A DNA stretch of 64,000 nucleotides from Mycolicibacterium chubuense NBB4. GTDB taxonomy: Bacteria; Actinomycetota; Actinomycetes; Mycobacteriales; Mycobacteriaceae. The translations under genes were made by a program, and so were the position numbers. How positions within the stretch are numbered: the stretch's first letter is position 1; every line of letters starts with the position of its first letter. The stretch is from positions 2,232,001 to 2,296,000 of the forward strand of contig NC_018027.1 in NCBI RefSeq assembly GCF_000266905.1. The letters run 5' to 3'. Shown here one piece after another: positions 42,158 through 50,595 of this stretch. Under the pieces are notes generated by a model that was given only the letters and a program-made list of their open reading frames with translations, did no database searches and had not been told where the DNA came from.

Positions 42158-43690
42158 TCAGCCGGTGTAGTCGAGGGTCGTCATCATCCCGGCGTCCATG
42201 TGGTAACCGTTGTGGCAGTGCAGCATCCAGATGCCGGGGTTGTCGGCGACAAGGCGGACGGTGATGGTCTGCATCGGTTTGACTATCACGGTGTCCTTGC
42301 GCGGGCCGGGGCTGCCGTCGGCTTTGATCACCTGGAATGTATGGCCGTGCAGATGCATGGGATGCCACATCATCGACGCATTGGTGAAGGTCAAAGTGGC
42401 GCGTTGGCCCTCTCGGATCGTCAACGGGACGGTGTGGTCGTAGGGGTGGCCGTTGATCATCCAGTCGTAGCGGGCCATCGTGCCCGTCAAGCGGGCCTGC
42501 AGTGCTACGTCGCTGCTCGGCGGTAGGTTGAATTGTGTTGGTGCTATAAAAGTTTCGACGGTGCCGATCTGTCGGGTGAGTTCAGGAGGGCGGAAGCTCG
42601 GGTCTGGGGAGCTGCCCGCCGCGGTGGACAGCAGCGCACGGGCGACAGCGTTTTTGCCTTCGGCTGCGGCGACGAGAGGAAATACCCCGTCGCCGGCGAT
42701 CACGGTGACGTCGTAGCGTTCGCCCATGCCCAGCAGGAGGGCGTCGACATCGGTGGGTTGAATGGGGAAGCCGTCGGTGTGGGTCACCGTCATGCGGTGT
42801 CCTGCCAGAGCCACCCGGAATGCGGTGTCGGCTCCGGCGTTGATGAGGCGAAGTCGGATCCGTTGGCCCGGCTTCGCCGTGAAAGTGGTGGCCGCGGTGG
42901 GAATGCGCCCGTTGACGAGGTAGTAGGGGTAGGTCACGTCGCCGCCGTCACTGCCGAGCAGCTCGCTGGGTCGACTGCCGTTGGGACCGCGTGTGCCTGG
43001 TGCTGGACCCATACCTCCCATACCGGGCATCGGGGCACCGCCTGGTGCGCTCATCGAGCGCAATTGCTCGAAGATCTGGTCGGGGCTGGGTCCCACGCCG
43101 GATGTCCAGTCGTCGAGCATGACGATCCACTCGGCGTCGTAGCGGCCGGGATCGGCGGGGTCGTCGATGATGACCGGCAGGTATAGGCCGTAGTCGGTGT
43201 CGAGCCCGGTGTGCGGGTGCGCCCAGTAGGTGCCCGGATAGGGCGAAGTGAACCGGTAGGTGAAGCTGGCGCCCGGCGAGATGTCGGGAGTGGCCGGCGC
43301 TGCGCCGTCCATGTCGTTGCGCAGCGCGATGCCGTGCCAGTGCACCGAGGTCGCGTGATCGAGTCCGGCTGTGACGCTGACGGTGATCTCGTCGCCGACG
43401 TTCGCACGTATCAGCGGTCCGGGGACCTGACCGTTGTAGGCGAAGGTCCGTGCGTGCACGCCTCCCAGGTCGATGTCGGCGGGTCCGGGTGTCAGCTGCG
43501 CGGTCACTGATTTCCCCGTGTGTGGCCGTGCGGCGTCGACCGCCGAGATCCGATCAGCTACACCGGCGGCGGCCGGCTTGGCGCTGGTGTCGGACCGTCC
43601 GCATGCAACCAGGGCGGCACCGCCGAGGGCGCTGGCAGCCAGAAACCCGCGCCGGGTCATCCGCAGAGTTGCAGGAGTGTCTTTTTTCAT
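42158..43690 (-). CDS. Tat-exported multicopper oxidase lipoprotein
   Basis: 510 aa, similar to mycobacterial MmcO, which oxidises Cu(I) and protects from copper. Twin-arginine signal TRRGFLAAS and lipobox LVAC (residue 30). Copper ligands are complete: HWHG, WAHPHTG, HPMHLHGH and LHCHNGYHMDAGMM. A Met/Gly-rich loop (MPGMGGMGP) lies between domains 2 and 3, typical for cuprous oxidases. It is divergent from the two-component genes with a 118-bp shared promoter region. Confidence 0.93.
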   Translation of the reverse strand: MKKDTPATLRMTRRGFLAASALGGAALVACGRSDTSAKPAAAGVADRISAVDAARPHTGKSVTAQLTPGPADIDLGGVHARTFAYNGQVPGPLIRANVGDEITVSVTAGLDHATSVHWHGIALRNDMDGAAPATPDISPGASFTYRFTSPYPGTYWAHPHTGLDTDYGLYLPVIIDDPADPGRYDAEWIVMLDDWTSGVGPSPDQIFEQLRSMSAPGGAPMPGMGGMGPAPGTRGPNGSRPSELLGSDGGDVTYPYYLVNGRIPTAATTFTAKPGQRIRLRLINAGADTAFRVALAGHRMTVTHTDGFPIQPTDVDALLLGMGERYDVTVIAGDGVFPLVAAAEGKNAVARALLSTAAGSSPDPSFRPPELTRQIGTVETFIAPTQFNLPPSSDVALQARLTGTMARYDWMINGHPYDHTVPLTIREGQRATLTFTNASMMWHPMHLHGHTFQVIKADGSPGPRKDTVIVKPMQTITVRLVADNPGIWMLHCHNGYHMDAGMMTTLDYTG

Positions 43691-43763
43691 CGACCGTTTC
43701 TCGTCATCGGGGAACCTGATGCCAGCATCGACGCAGCAGCGCGGGGTTTTGATGGTGGTTCTG

Positions 43764-43780
43764 TGAAGATTTCCTCAACA
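43764..43780. promoter_or_regulatory. candidate response-regulator site upstream of the oxidase
   Basis: TGAAGA followed 11 bp on by the weaker TCAACA, in the region between the oxidase and the response regulator. The context TTCTGTGAAGATT is repeated before the DUF305 gene (46543-46554). Confidence 0.45.
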
Positions 43781-43808
43781 GCGGGAACGTGGGCGGGCGA
43801 GCGGCACT

Positions 43809-44576
43809 ATGGGAGCCATGGACAGTGCTCCGCGACCTTCGGTCGGTACGGCCAATTCGGGGTACCGCGCCCTCGTCGTCGATGACGAGGCGCCGTTGGC
43901 TGAGGTAGTGGCGAGTTATCTGGAGCGCGAACAGTTCGACGTGACGGTGCGCCACAGCGGGGCCGACGCGCTGGCGGTGGCGCGGGATGTCGATCCCGAT
44001 GTGGTGGTGTTGGATCTCGGGCTGCCTGGTATCGACGGCGTGGAGGTCTGCCGCCAATTGCGAACGTTTTCCGATGCCTACGTGGTGATGCTGACCGCCC
44101 GCGACAGCGAGGTCGACAAGATCGTCGGCCTTTCGGTTGGTGCGGACGACTATGTGACCAAGCCGTTCAGCCCACGAGAACTGGTCGCCCGGATCCGGGC
44201 CATGCTGCGCCGCCCCCGCACCGTCGGCGCACCGGTCCCGGTGAGGAACGCACGTGACGCCTCGGCACCGGCACCCCGGGTGTTCGGGTCCTTGACGATC
44301 GATGTCGCCGGTCGAGCAGTTCACCTGGACGGCGAACCAATCAATCTGACCCGCACCGAATTCGACATTCTGGCCGCCCTGTCTTCGCGTCCGGGCGTGG
44401 TGTGGAGTCGCCGGCAGCTCATCGACGCGATCTGGGGCGAACCGTGGGTGGGCAACGACCACCTCGTCGACGTCCACGTCGGCCATGTCCGCCGAAAGTT
44501 GGGCGATGACCCGTCCAACCCGAGGTTCGTGTTCACCGTGCGCGGCGTCGGCTACCGGATGGGAACCGGGCAATGA
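43809..44576 (+). CDS. OmpR-family response regulator, copper-island
   Basis: 255 aa. Receiver domain with acidic pair VVDDEAP, phospho-acceptor in VVLDLGLPG, Thr in MLTARDS and Lys in VTKPFSP; winged-helix DNA-binding domain from about 155 (LTRTEFDILAALSSRPG, HLVDVHVGHVRRKLGDD, FVFTVRGVGYRMG). Stop overlaps the kinase start (ATGA). A start at 43818 is also possible. Position suggests control of the oxidase and the DUF305 gene. Confidence 0.92.
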   Translation: MGAMDSAPRPSVGTANSGYRALVVDDEAPLAEVVASYLEREQFDVTVRHSGADALAVARDVDPDVVVLDLGLPGIDGVEVCRQLRTFSDAYVVMLTARDSEVDKIVGLSVGADDYVTKPFSPRELVARIRAMLRRPRTVGAPVPVRNARDASAPAPRVFGSLTIDVAGRAVHLDGEPINLTRTEFDILAALSSRPGVVWSRRQLIDAIWGEPWVGNDHLVDVHVGHVRRKLGDDPSNPRFVFTVRGVGYRMGTGQ

Positions 44577-45727
44577 GAGCGCGGACGGGTCTGGGAATGC
44601 GGCGGCGTCTGCTGCTGGCGCAGACGCTGGTGCTGCTCGCCGGCGGCGTCACCACATGGATCGTGGCGGCGGTAGTCGGGCCGCCGCTGTTTCGCGAGCA
44701 CCTCCACCAAGCCGGCGTCCCCCACAATTCCAGCGAACAGTTCCACGCCGAGCAGGCTTACCAGCACGCCACCGCTATCTCCATCGCCGTGGCGATCACG
44801 GTCGCGGCGCTGACGGCGTTCGTGGTCGCCGCATACTTCAGCCGGCGGTTGCAGCGCTCCGTGATCGAAGTATCCACGGCAGCAACAGCTGTGGCTGAGG
44901 GGCATTACGATATCCGGGTGGCGCCCCCGCAGCTCGGTGACGAATTCGATGAACTGGCGTGCGCTTTCAACCAGATGGCGGAGCGCCTACAGGCGGTGGA
45001 ATCGACGCGCCGCCGACTGTTCGGGGATTTGGCCCATGAGATACGTACACCGGTGTCGGTGCTCGAGGCCTATCTGGAAGCTGTCGAAGACGGCGTGAAA
45101 ACTCTTGATCCTCAGACCATCTCGATGCTGCGCGAGCAGACCGGCCGGTTGGTGCGCTTCTCGGCCGACGCCGCCGCGCTCGCGCAGGCGGAAGAAGCTC
45201 ATACGACCATTACACCCGAATGGGTGGATTCCAGGCAGCTGGCCGACGCGGTGACCGCCGCGGTCGCCGATCGCTATGCCGCCAAGGGTGTCGCTGTGAC
45301 AACGCGCGTGGCCGATGGGCCGCGGCTGTGGGCCGACAGGCAGCGGCTGGCCCAGGTGCTGGGAAACCTTCTCGATAATGCGTTGCGCCACACGCCTCCC
45401 GGCGGCCACGTCACCCTGGGGGTTGCGCTTGTCGGCACCGATGCCGTCTTCACCGTCGCCGATGACGGCGAGGGCGTCGCCGCCGAGCACCTCCCGCACC
45501 TGTTCGAGCGCTTCTATCGCGCCGACAGCGCTCGGGACCGCGATCACGGAGGCGCGGGGATCGGGCTCGCGATCGCCAAGGCCCTGACGGAAGCCCACGG
45601 CGGCCGCATCAGCGCGGCCAGCCGCGGGCCCGGAACCGGGACCACCTTCACCGTGACGGTGCCGACCCGGCAGCCGGCGGGGAACTCGGGGGAGCCGCGG
45701 CAAACAGCTTCCACCGTCGGGCCATAG
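44573..45727 (+). CDS. sensor histidine kinase with His-rich sensor loop
   Basis: 384 aa, partner of the preceding regulator. Two transmembrane segments (about 12-36 and 67-90) enclose a 30-residue outer loop with five histidines (43, 45, 51, 58, 65). A HAMP domain follows, then the H-box FGDLAHEIRTPVS, N-box GNLLDNALRHTPPG, and G boxes DDGEGV and GGAGIGLAI. The short His-rich sensor is typical of copper/silver sensors (CusS-like), which fits the neighbouring oxidase. Confidence 0.92.
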   Translation: MRARTGLGMRRRLLLAQTLVLLAGGVTTWIVAAVVGPPLFREHLHQAGVPHNSSEQFHAEQAYQHATAISIAVAITVAALTAFVVAAYFSRRLQRSVIEVSTAATAVAEGHYDIRVAPPQLGDEFDELACAFNQMAERLQAVESTRRRLFGDLAHEIRTPVSVLEAYLEAVEDGVKTLDPQTISMLREQTGRLVRFSADAAALAQAEEAHTTITPEWVDSRQLADAVTAAVADRYAAKGVAVTTRVADGPRLWADRQRLAQVLGNLLDNALRHTPPGGHVTLGVALVGTDAVFTVADDGEGVAAEHLPHLFERFYRADSARDRDHGGAGIGLAIAKALTEAHGGRISAASRGPGTGTTFTVTVPTRQPAGNSGEPRQTASTVGP

Positions 45728-45771
45728 CCGGCGCCCATGGAATTGCAGCCTCAGCCGTTGCGCCGAACTTT

Positions 45772-46474
45772 TTAGAGCGACTTCAAGATCTGGTTCATGG
45801 TGTCGATCTCCTTCTGCTGGCTGGTGGCGATCGACTTGGCCAGCGCGATGGCGTCGGGGAATTGACCGTTCTTGATCTCGTTCTGCGCCATGGTGATAGC
45901 ACCCTGATGGTGCTTGATCATCCCGGTGAGAAACAACTTGCTGGCCTCGACACCCTGGGCATTCTGCAACGCCTGCATCTCTGCCGGCGACATCATCCCA
46001 TCCATACCCGGCATGTCATCTCTGCCCGGCATGTCACCCCTGCCCGGGCGGCATGCTTCCCTGCGTACTGCCCGGCTGCGGCGTGCCACTCATTCCAGGC
46101 ATCCCGGTCATCCCAGGCATGCCCGGCATACCCCACTGCTTGAGCCAACCCTGCATCTTGTCGATTTCCGGGCCCTGGGCATCCTTGATCTGCTTGGCAA
46201 GGTCGATGACCCGCTGATCGATTCCCTGCTTGGCCAAGATCATATCGCTCATCTGGATCGCCTGCTGATGATGCGGGATCATGCTGCGGGTGAACATCAT
46301 GTCGGCCTGGTTGTGTGCCGCGACCGGGGCCGCGCTGGGGGTCTGAGGTTGGCTCGAAGCCGACGACGTCGACGTGGCCTCGTTGGTCCCGGAGTTGCCA
46401 CACGCGGCGATGAGGGTCGCCGCCGCTAAACCAGCCGCCCCGACCAGCACGGTCCTGTTCTTATTCACCGACAT
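45772..46474 (-). pseudogene. DUF305 protein gene split by a frameshift
   Basis: One DUF305 lipoprotein gene in two frames. The N-terminal part (46034-46474) has a signal peptide with lipobox LIAAC, then NQADMMFTRSMIPHHQQAIQMSD and a GMPGM-rich segment that runs off into SGTPQPGSTQGSMPP and stops. The C-terminal half (45772 to about 46,050) continues in another frame: DMPGMDGMMSPAEMQALQNAQG, FLTGMIKHHQGAITMAQNEI. In full-length relatives both halves are one chain. The 5' half alone could still be a functional small His/Met-rich copper protein; the 3' half has only weak internal starts. Confidence 0.7.
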
Positions 46475-46546
46475 CACCTTTCGTCATAGGTAAAGCTCTT
46501 CACCACTAGCCTTGCCGCGGGCTGTAGGGCTCTCCTAGTCGTTCTG

Positions 46547-46563
46547 TGAAGATTCGATGAAGA
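46547..46563. promoter_or_regulatory. candidate response-regulator site upstream of DUF305
   Basis: Direct repeat TGAAGA-N5-TGAAGA (11-bp period), 73 bp before the DUF305 start, and within a 13-bp match to the oxidase promoter region. Spacing fits OmpR-type regulators. Confidence 0.5.
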
Positions 46564-46992
46564 ACCGCACCGTCTCGCCGCGAGATGACCGCCGACAGCG
46601 CGCCTACCCCGGCGGCCCGTCCCGGGCGGGGTGCCGATGACTCCGATATGGGCGCAAGCCACATGGAAGAGCAGTGGTCGCTCTGGGCGCCGGTTGAGTC
46701 TTGCATCGTCGATGGTGGTCGGTAAACCGCCAGGTTGAACGAACTCAAGTCATGCAGAGCTGATATCGAAAGCTGCCGTGGGCGCTACACCATTCGTCAT
46801 GGATGGTGGCCGCCACCCGACTTGTGTTGCGATAGCTCTGCGCAAGAAGGGGTTTCGACGGATCGCGATCGTTGTCTGGGGTGAGTTGATTTGTCATTCG
46901 AATGATCGATGCACCGAGCTGAGCGAAGGCGGCAAGAGCGTATGCGGCTGTTCGTGGGGGGCGCCGATATAACCCCTCGCTCGGCTGGCACC

Positions 46993-47009
46993 TCAGCGTG
47001 CTCACAGCG
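46993..47009 (+). promoter_or_regulatory. TCAGC direct repeat upstream of the secreted repeat protein
   Basis: TCAGCG-TGCTC-ACAGCG, 11-bp period, 67 bp before the start codon. Nearly identical to the mspA copy over 19 bp. Confidence 0.6.
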
Positions 47010-47076
47010 GTGCTTGGCGACAGTGGTTTGTACAGGTGCCGCATTCCGAGCGGCGCCGTGAAAGGAGAAATCACTG

Positions 47077-47424
47077 ATGCAACGACGTCATATGATCGCT
47101 GCGGGCGTCGCGGCGGCCGCGCTCCTGATGGGGGGTGGCGGCGCAGTTGCCGCCGCCACCAGCAAGACCGGCCCCCACCCCGAAGCGCCTATCAGCGTCC
47201 AGGGGCCTAACAATGCGCCTGACGTCCCGGGTGTGCCTGACACCCCGGAACCTGGCGACACTCCGGATCAGGCCAATGCACCTGACGTCCCGGGTGTGCC
47301 TGACACCCCTGAGCCCGGTGACACGCCCGACCAGGCAGACGCACCTGATGTTCCTGGTCAACCAGACCTGCCGGAACCGGGTGACACCCCGGACGCGTCG
47401 CCGCCCGCATCGCCTGGGCGGTGA
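47077..47424 (+). CDS. secreted proline/aspartate-rich repeat protein
   Basis: 115 aa. Signal peptide MQRRHMIAAGVAAAALLMGG with cleavage near AVAAA (residue 27). The mature part is three tandem 21-residue units built on APDVPGVPDTPEPGDTPDQ, acidic and Pro-rich, with no folded domain. Likely a cell-wall or extracellular extended protein. It is 100 bp upstream of and co-oriented with a response regulator, and they may share a transcript. Confidence 0.78.
   Translation: MQRRHMIAAGVAAAALLMGGGGAVAAATSKTGPHPEAPISVQGPNNAPDVPGVPDTPEPGDTPDQANAPDVPGVPDTPEPGDTPDQADAPDVPGQPDLPEPGDTPDASPPASPGR
47212..47400 (+). repeat. three 63-bp tandem repeats
   Basis: Units at 47212-47274, 47275-47337 and 47338-47400, in frame, each coding for 21 residues. 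Units 1 and 2 are nearly identical; unit 3 has diverged at several positions. Copy number could vary between strains. Confidence 0.85.
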
Positions 47425-47524
47425 GGAGTCGGCTACGGGCGGCCTGGCGTATATCGCTAGGCCGCGCCGTAGCCTCCTCAGCGCATTGTTGGCGACACCG
47501 CCTCAACGGGTGAAGGATGACGGC

Positions 47525-48214
47525 GTGAAAGTGTTGATGGTCGAGGACGAACCCCGGTTCGCGTCCAGCATCGTCATGGGTTTGCGCGCTGAGGGTTTCG
47601 TAGTGGTGCATGTCGACAACGGCGTGGACGGCCTGTGGGAGGCTACGGAGCATCAGTTCGACGTGGTCATCCTCGACATCATGCTGCCTCGGCTGAACGG
47701 CTATGAGGTTCTGCGCAGAATGCGTGCACGCGAGGTGTGGACGCCGGTGTTGATGTTGACCGCCAAGGACGGCGACTATGACCAGACCGACGCCTTCGAC
47801 TTGGGCGCCGACGATTACCTGAGCAAGCCGGTCGCCTTCATTGTGCTGTTGGCTCGGCTCCGTGCATTGCTGCGCCGAGGTGCTCCTCAACGTCCGGTCG
47901 TGCTGTCCGCTGGCACGCTGACGCTCGATCCCGCGCGCAGGGTTGTCGAACGTGATGGCGCGCCAATCGAGTTGACGCCACGGGAGTACGGCGTTCTGGA
48001 GTATCTGATGCGTCGCAAGGACGTGGTCGTGACCAAGCAGGAGATGCTGCAACACGTCTGGGACGCTCATTACTCGGGGCCCGACAACGTGGTCGAGGTG
48101 TATGTGGGTTACGTGCGCCGCAAGATCGATACTCCGTTCGGCACCAATACGATTCAGACAGTGCGTGGTGCTGGCTACCGGCTTGACTCCGGGGAATACC
48201 GCAGCGGTAGTTGA
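47525..48214 (+). CDS. OmpR-family response regulator, envelope cluster
   Basis: 229 aa from GTG 47525 behind GAAGGA. Receiver with VEDEPRF, VVILDIMLPRLNGYEVL, MLTAKDGD and LSKPVAF; winged helix with LTPREYGVLEYLMRRKD, VVEVYVGYVRRKID, IQTVRGAGYRLDSG. The cognate kinase gene is convergent, not co-directional: the two overlap by 40 bp at their 3' ends. Candidate binder of the TCAGC-N6-TCAGC repeats found before five nearby transcription units, including its own. Confidence 0.92.
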   Translation: MKVLMVEDEPRFASSIVMGLRAEGFVVVHVDNGVDGLWEATEHQFDVVILDIMLPRLNGYEVLRRMRAREVWTPVLMLTAKDGDYDQTDAFDLGADDYLSKPVAFIVLLARLRALLRRGAPQRPVVLSAGTLTLDPARRVVERDGAPIELTPREYGVLEYLMRRKDVVVTKQEMLQHVWDAHYSGPDNVVEVYVGYVRRKIDTPFGTNTIQTVRGAGYRLDSGEYRSGS

Positions 48215-49632
48215 ACGGTTACCAGCGTGCCACCGCCGCTGCGCTCAGTGATCACGGCCGTGCCTCCATGTGCGCCGACGACTTCTGCGACGATCGCGAG
48301 TCCCAATCCTGTCCCGCCGCCGCGTCGGGAGCGGTCGGAGTCGAGGCGAACGAAACGGGCGAACACCCTTTCCCGGTCCTGTTCGGGAATGGCTGTGCCG
48401 TCGTTGCCTACCATCACCACAGCATGGGTGGACGTGGGCCACACCCGGAGCTCGACGGACGAAAAGGCGTGCCGTACAGCGTTGTCGAGCAGGTTGCGCA
48501 GCACACGCGAAAGGCCACTCGCATCCCCGATGAGACGGGTGGGCACCAGCTCGGCGTCGATTGGCACCGAAGTCTCTCGCAGTATTCGCCCCACCTCGGC
48601 GGACGCGAGGTCGTCGAGATCCACTTCGCGGCGCCGCAACATGAGGCCGCGTTCGTCCGCGCGAGCCAGCAGTAGCAGATCCTCGACCAGGGATTGCATC
48701 CGGTGCGCCTCGGGCCGAAGGGTCAATTCTGCCATTTTCTCGTCGAGGAGCTCGGGATGCGCAGAAGCGACGTCGAGAGCGGACAGAATGGCCGCTACCG
48801 GACTGCGCAATTCATGCGACGCGTCGCCGACAAATCGACGTTGTGCCTCGTGGCCCGCCTCGATGCGGGCAAGCATTTCGTTCATCGTCACCGCGAGCGC
48901 CGAAATCTCGTTGTGGTTCGACGGCACCGGAATCCGTTCGTGGAGATCGGTGGCACTGATGTCGGAGACGCGGCTGCGAATCGCGTCGACGGATCGCAGT
49001 GACCGATGCACCAGCAGGTAGGTCGCTGCGGCCGCTACGGCCATCACGATGGGTGCGGCCCCGGCGAGAAGGACAATGACTGTCCGAACAGTTGACTCGA
49101 CGGCTTCGCTGCCGGCGCCGACCAGCACGGTGTAATGGCCTGTTCGCCCGGTGACGGCCAAGCCGCTGATCCGTGCGTCGCCGTCGAGCGCGGCGCCATC
49201 CGGCAATCCGACTCTCAAATCCGTACCGATGCTTGCGGGTGGGACCATCGGCGCGTCCGGCGCCGATTGCGAGCGCTGGACTACCGTCCCGGATCCGTCT
49301 ATGACCTGGACCGCGACGATCCGCTGGTCGGTCGCCACGAGGGGGGCGTCGAGTTCGGCCGCAGTGTCGTATCGGAGGGCGGCGACGATGTCGCGTACGC
49401 GGCCGGAGGCGGCGTCGTCGACGCCTGAGAGCAGCGAACGGTAGAGAATGAAGGCCAATCCTGCGCCGGCCACGATCAACGCCACCAGCACCACCGACGC
49501 AGAAACGAAAGCCGACCGCGCTGAGATGCCCCAGTATCGCGGCCGCCACCACGACCAGGGCTTTCTCACCCGCGGAGACGGTCTGGCGCTGACGCGACCA
49601 CGCACGGAGCGCGCAGCGAACCTCCCGAGCAT
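48175..49632 (-). CDS. sensor histidine kinase, envelope cluster
   Basis: 485 aa from ATG 49632 (behind GGAGA; a TTG at 49659 is possible). Two transmembrane segments at about 40-60 and 175-195 flank a 110-residue outer domain (VQVIDGSGTVVQRSQSAPDAP). A HAMP domain follows, then H-box FVGDASHELRSPVAAILSAL, N-box RNLLDNAVRHAFSS and G-box GGGTGLGLAIVAEV. It is 30 bp downstream of the PAP2 gene in the same operon. The partner is most likely the convergent regulator. Confidence 0.92.
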   Translation of the reverse strand: MLGRFAARSVRGRVSARPSPRVRKPWSWWRPRYWGISARSAFVSASVVLVALIVAGAGLAFILYRSLLSGVDDAASGRVRDIVAALRYDTAAELDAPLVATDQRIVAVQVIDGSGTVVQRSQSAPDAPMVPPASIGTDLRVGLPDGAALDGDARISGLAVTGRTGHYTVLVGAGSEAVESTVRTVIVLLAGAAPIVMAVAAAATYLLVHRSLRSVDAIRSRVSDISATDLHERIPVPSNHNEISALAVTMNEMLARIEAGHEAQRRFVGDASHELRSPVAAILSALDVASAHPELLDEKMAELTLRPEAHRMQSLVEDLLLLARADERGLMLRRREVDLDDLASAEVGRILRETSVPIDAELVPTRLIGDASGLSRVLRNLLDNAVRHAFSSVELRVWPTSTHAVVMVGNDGTAIPEQDRERVFARFVRLDSDRSRRGGGTGLGLAIVAEVVGAHGGTAVITERSGGGTLVTVQLPLRYSPESSR

Positions 49633-49662
49633 CGGTGGTCTCCGTTCAGCCCAACTCAACGA

Positions 49663-50391
49663 TCATGCCATCGGACTTGCCTTCACGGCGGCTGACTCGT
49701 CGGGTCGATCGGCGGTGCCATCTCGCGATCCCGCCACCTTGTCGAGCATCAGAGAGCTGCCGACTACTGCTGCAGCGCCGAGCATCGCTCCGCCGCAGAC
49801 ATCAGTCAGCCAGTGCACCCCTAGATAGAGACGCGTCGCGGCGACCATGACTGTCGACGCAGCGACGCCGGCGGCGAGTGCGACTCGCACGGCTGCCCGA
49901 CGATCGCGTCCGATCACCACAGCTAGGACGCCGAGCAGCGCCAGAGTCCCGGTGACGTGCCCGGAGGGGAATGACGGGTCCACCTCTCGCACCAGTTGGA
50001 CGACACGTGGCGGCCGGTGCGCCCCGACGATCACCTTCGTGACGGTGCTGATCCCGCTGGCCACCACCAGGGTCGACAGCACGACAATGCCTTGCAGCGG
50101 CGCTCGACGTCGCCACCACAGAAGCGCCGCCGCAATCACGGCCAGCAGCCCCATCGCTATCGGACTGCCCGCCTCGGTCAACGCTATGGCCGTGGCGGTG
50201 AGCCAGCCACGACGCTGTTCGATCAACCAGTGGAGTACGTCGTGGTCCCACGCGCCTCCGCTGCCGACTCGGTAGGCGCTCACACCCAAGACGGCGAAAA
50301 CGACCACCAACGTGACGATCAACCAGAGGCGTAGGCGAAGTCGACCCCCGGTGCGGCGCGGCTGGCGAACGTTGGGCAACAGCTCATCCAT
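49663..50391 (-). CDS. PAP2-family lipid phosphatase
   Basis: Membrane phosphatase, 242 aa from ATG 50391. The three active-site motifs are KVIVGAHRPP, PSFPSGH and TRLYLGVHWLTDV. About six hydrophobic segments. Likely substrates are undecaprenyl/decaprenyl pyrophosphate or phosphatidic acid at the outer face of the membrane. It heads the operon with the sensor kinase. An earlier start at 50424 is open but would place a regulatory repeat inside the gene. Confidence 0.9.
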   Translation of the reverse strand: MDELLPNVRQPRRTGGRLRLRLWLIVTLVVVFAVLGVSAYRVGSGGAWDHDVLHWLIEQRRGWLTATAIALTEAGSPIAMGLLAVIAAALLWWRRRAPLQGIVVLSTLVVASGISTVTKVIVGAHRPPRVVQLVREVDPSFPSGHVTGTLALLGVLAVVIGRDRRAAVRVALAAGVAASTVMVAATRLYLGVHWLTDVCGGAMLGAAAVVGSSLMLDKVAGSRDGTADRPDESAAVKASPMA

Positions 50392-50412
50392 CGGGCCAGC
50401 GTCCCTGGGTAC

Positions 50413-50429
50413 CGCTGAGACCAAGCTGA
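50413..50429 (-). promoter_or_regulatory. TCAGC direct repeat upstream of PAP2-kinase operon
   Basis: On the minus strand TCAGCT-TGGTC-TCAGCG, 11-bp period, 21 bp before the ATG at 50391. Same motif as the mspA promoter. Confidence 0.6.
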
Positions 50430-50510
50430 GAGCTGTTGCTCTGTGAACGCGAATTCACCGTCGACGTCGCGTCAGTCTCGTCATCGTCATCCCGCGCGCT
50501 TCAAGCCCTC

Positions 50511-50527
50511 TCAGCCAGATCTCAGCA
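50511..50527 (+). promoter_or_regulatory. TCAGC direct repeat upstream of dedA
   Basis: TCAGCC-AGATC-TCAGCA, 11-bp period, 68 bp before the ATG at 50596. Confidence 0.6.
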
Positions 50528-50595
50528 TGCATCCACGACGGTGGATGGTTGACCGTTCGTCACGCCAGGTTGAACTGGAGAGGGATGCCAGACTG

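Larger units (their letters stand above)
46478..47076. other. 600-bp region without a supported gene
   Basis: Open frames on the minus strand here are short and look like no known protein. The region holds two regulatory candidates: TGAAGA-N5-TGAAGA near the DUF305 gene and TCAGCG-N5-ACAGCG before the repetitive secreted protein. Confidence 0.55.

Noticed and set aside
46745..47074. Minus-strand 109-codon frame upstream of the repetitive secreted protein
   Set aside because: No ribosome site, no recognisable protein, and it covers a region with a regulatory repeat for the opposite strand.
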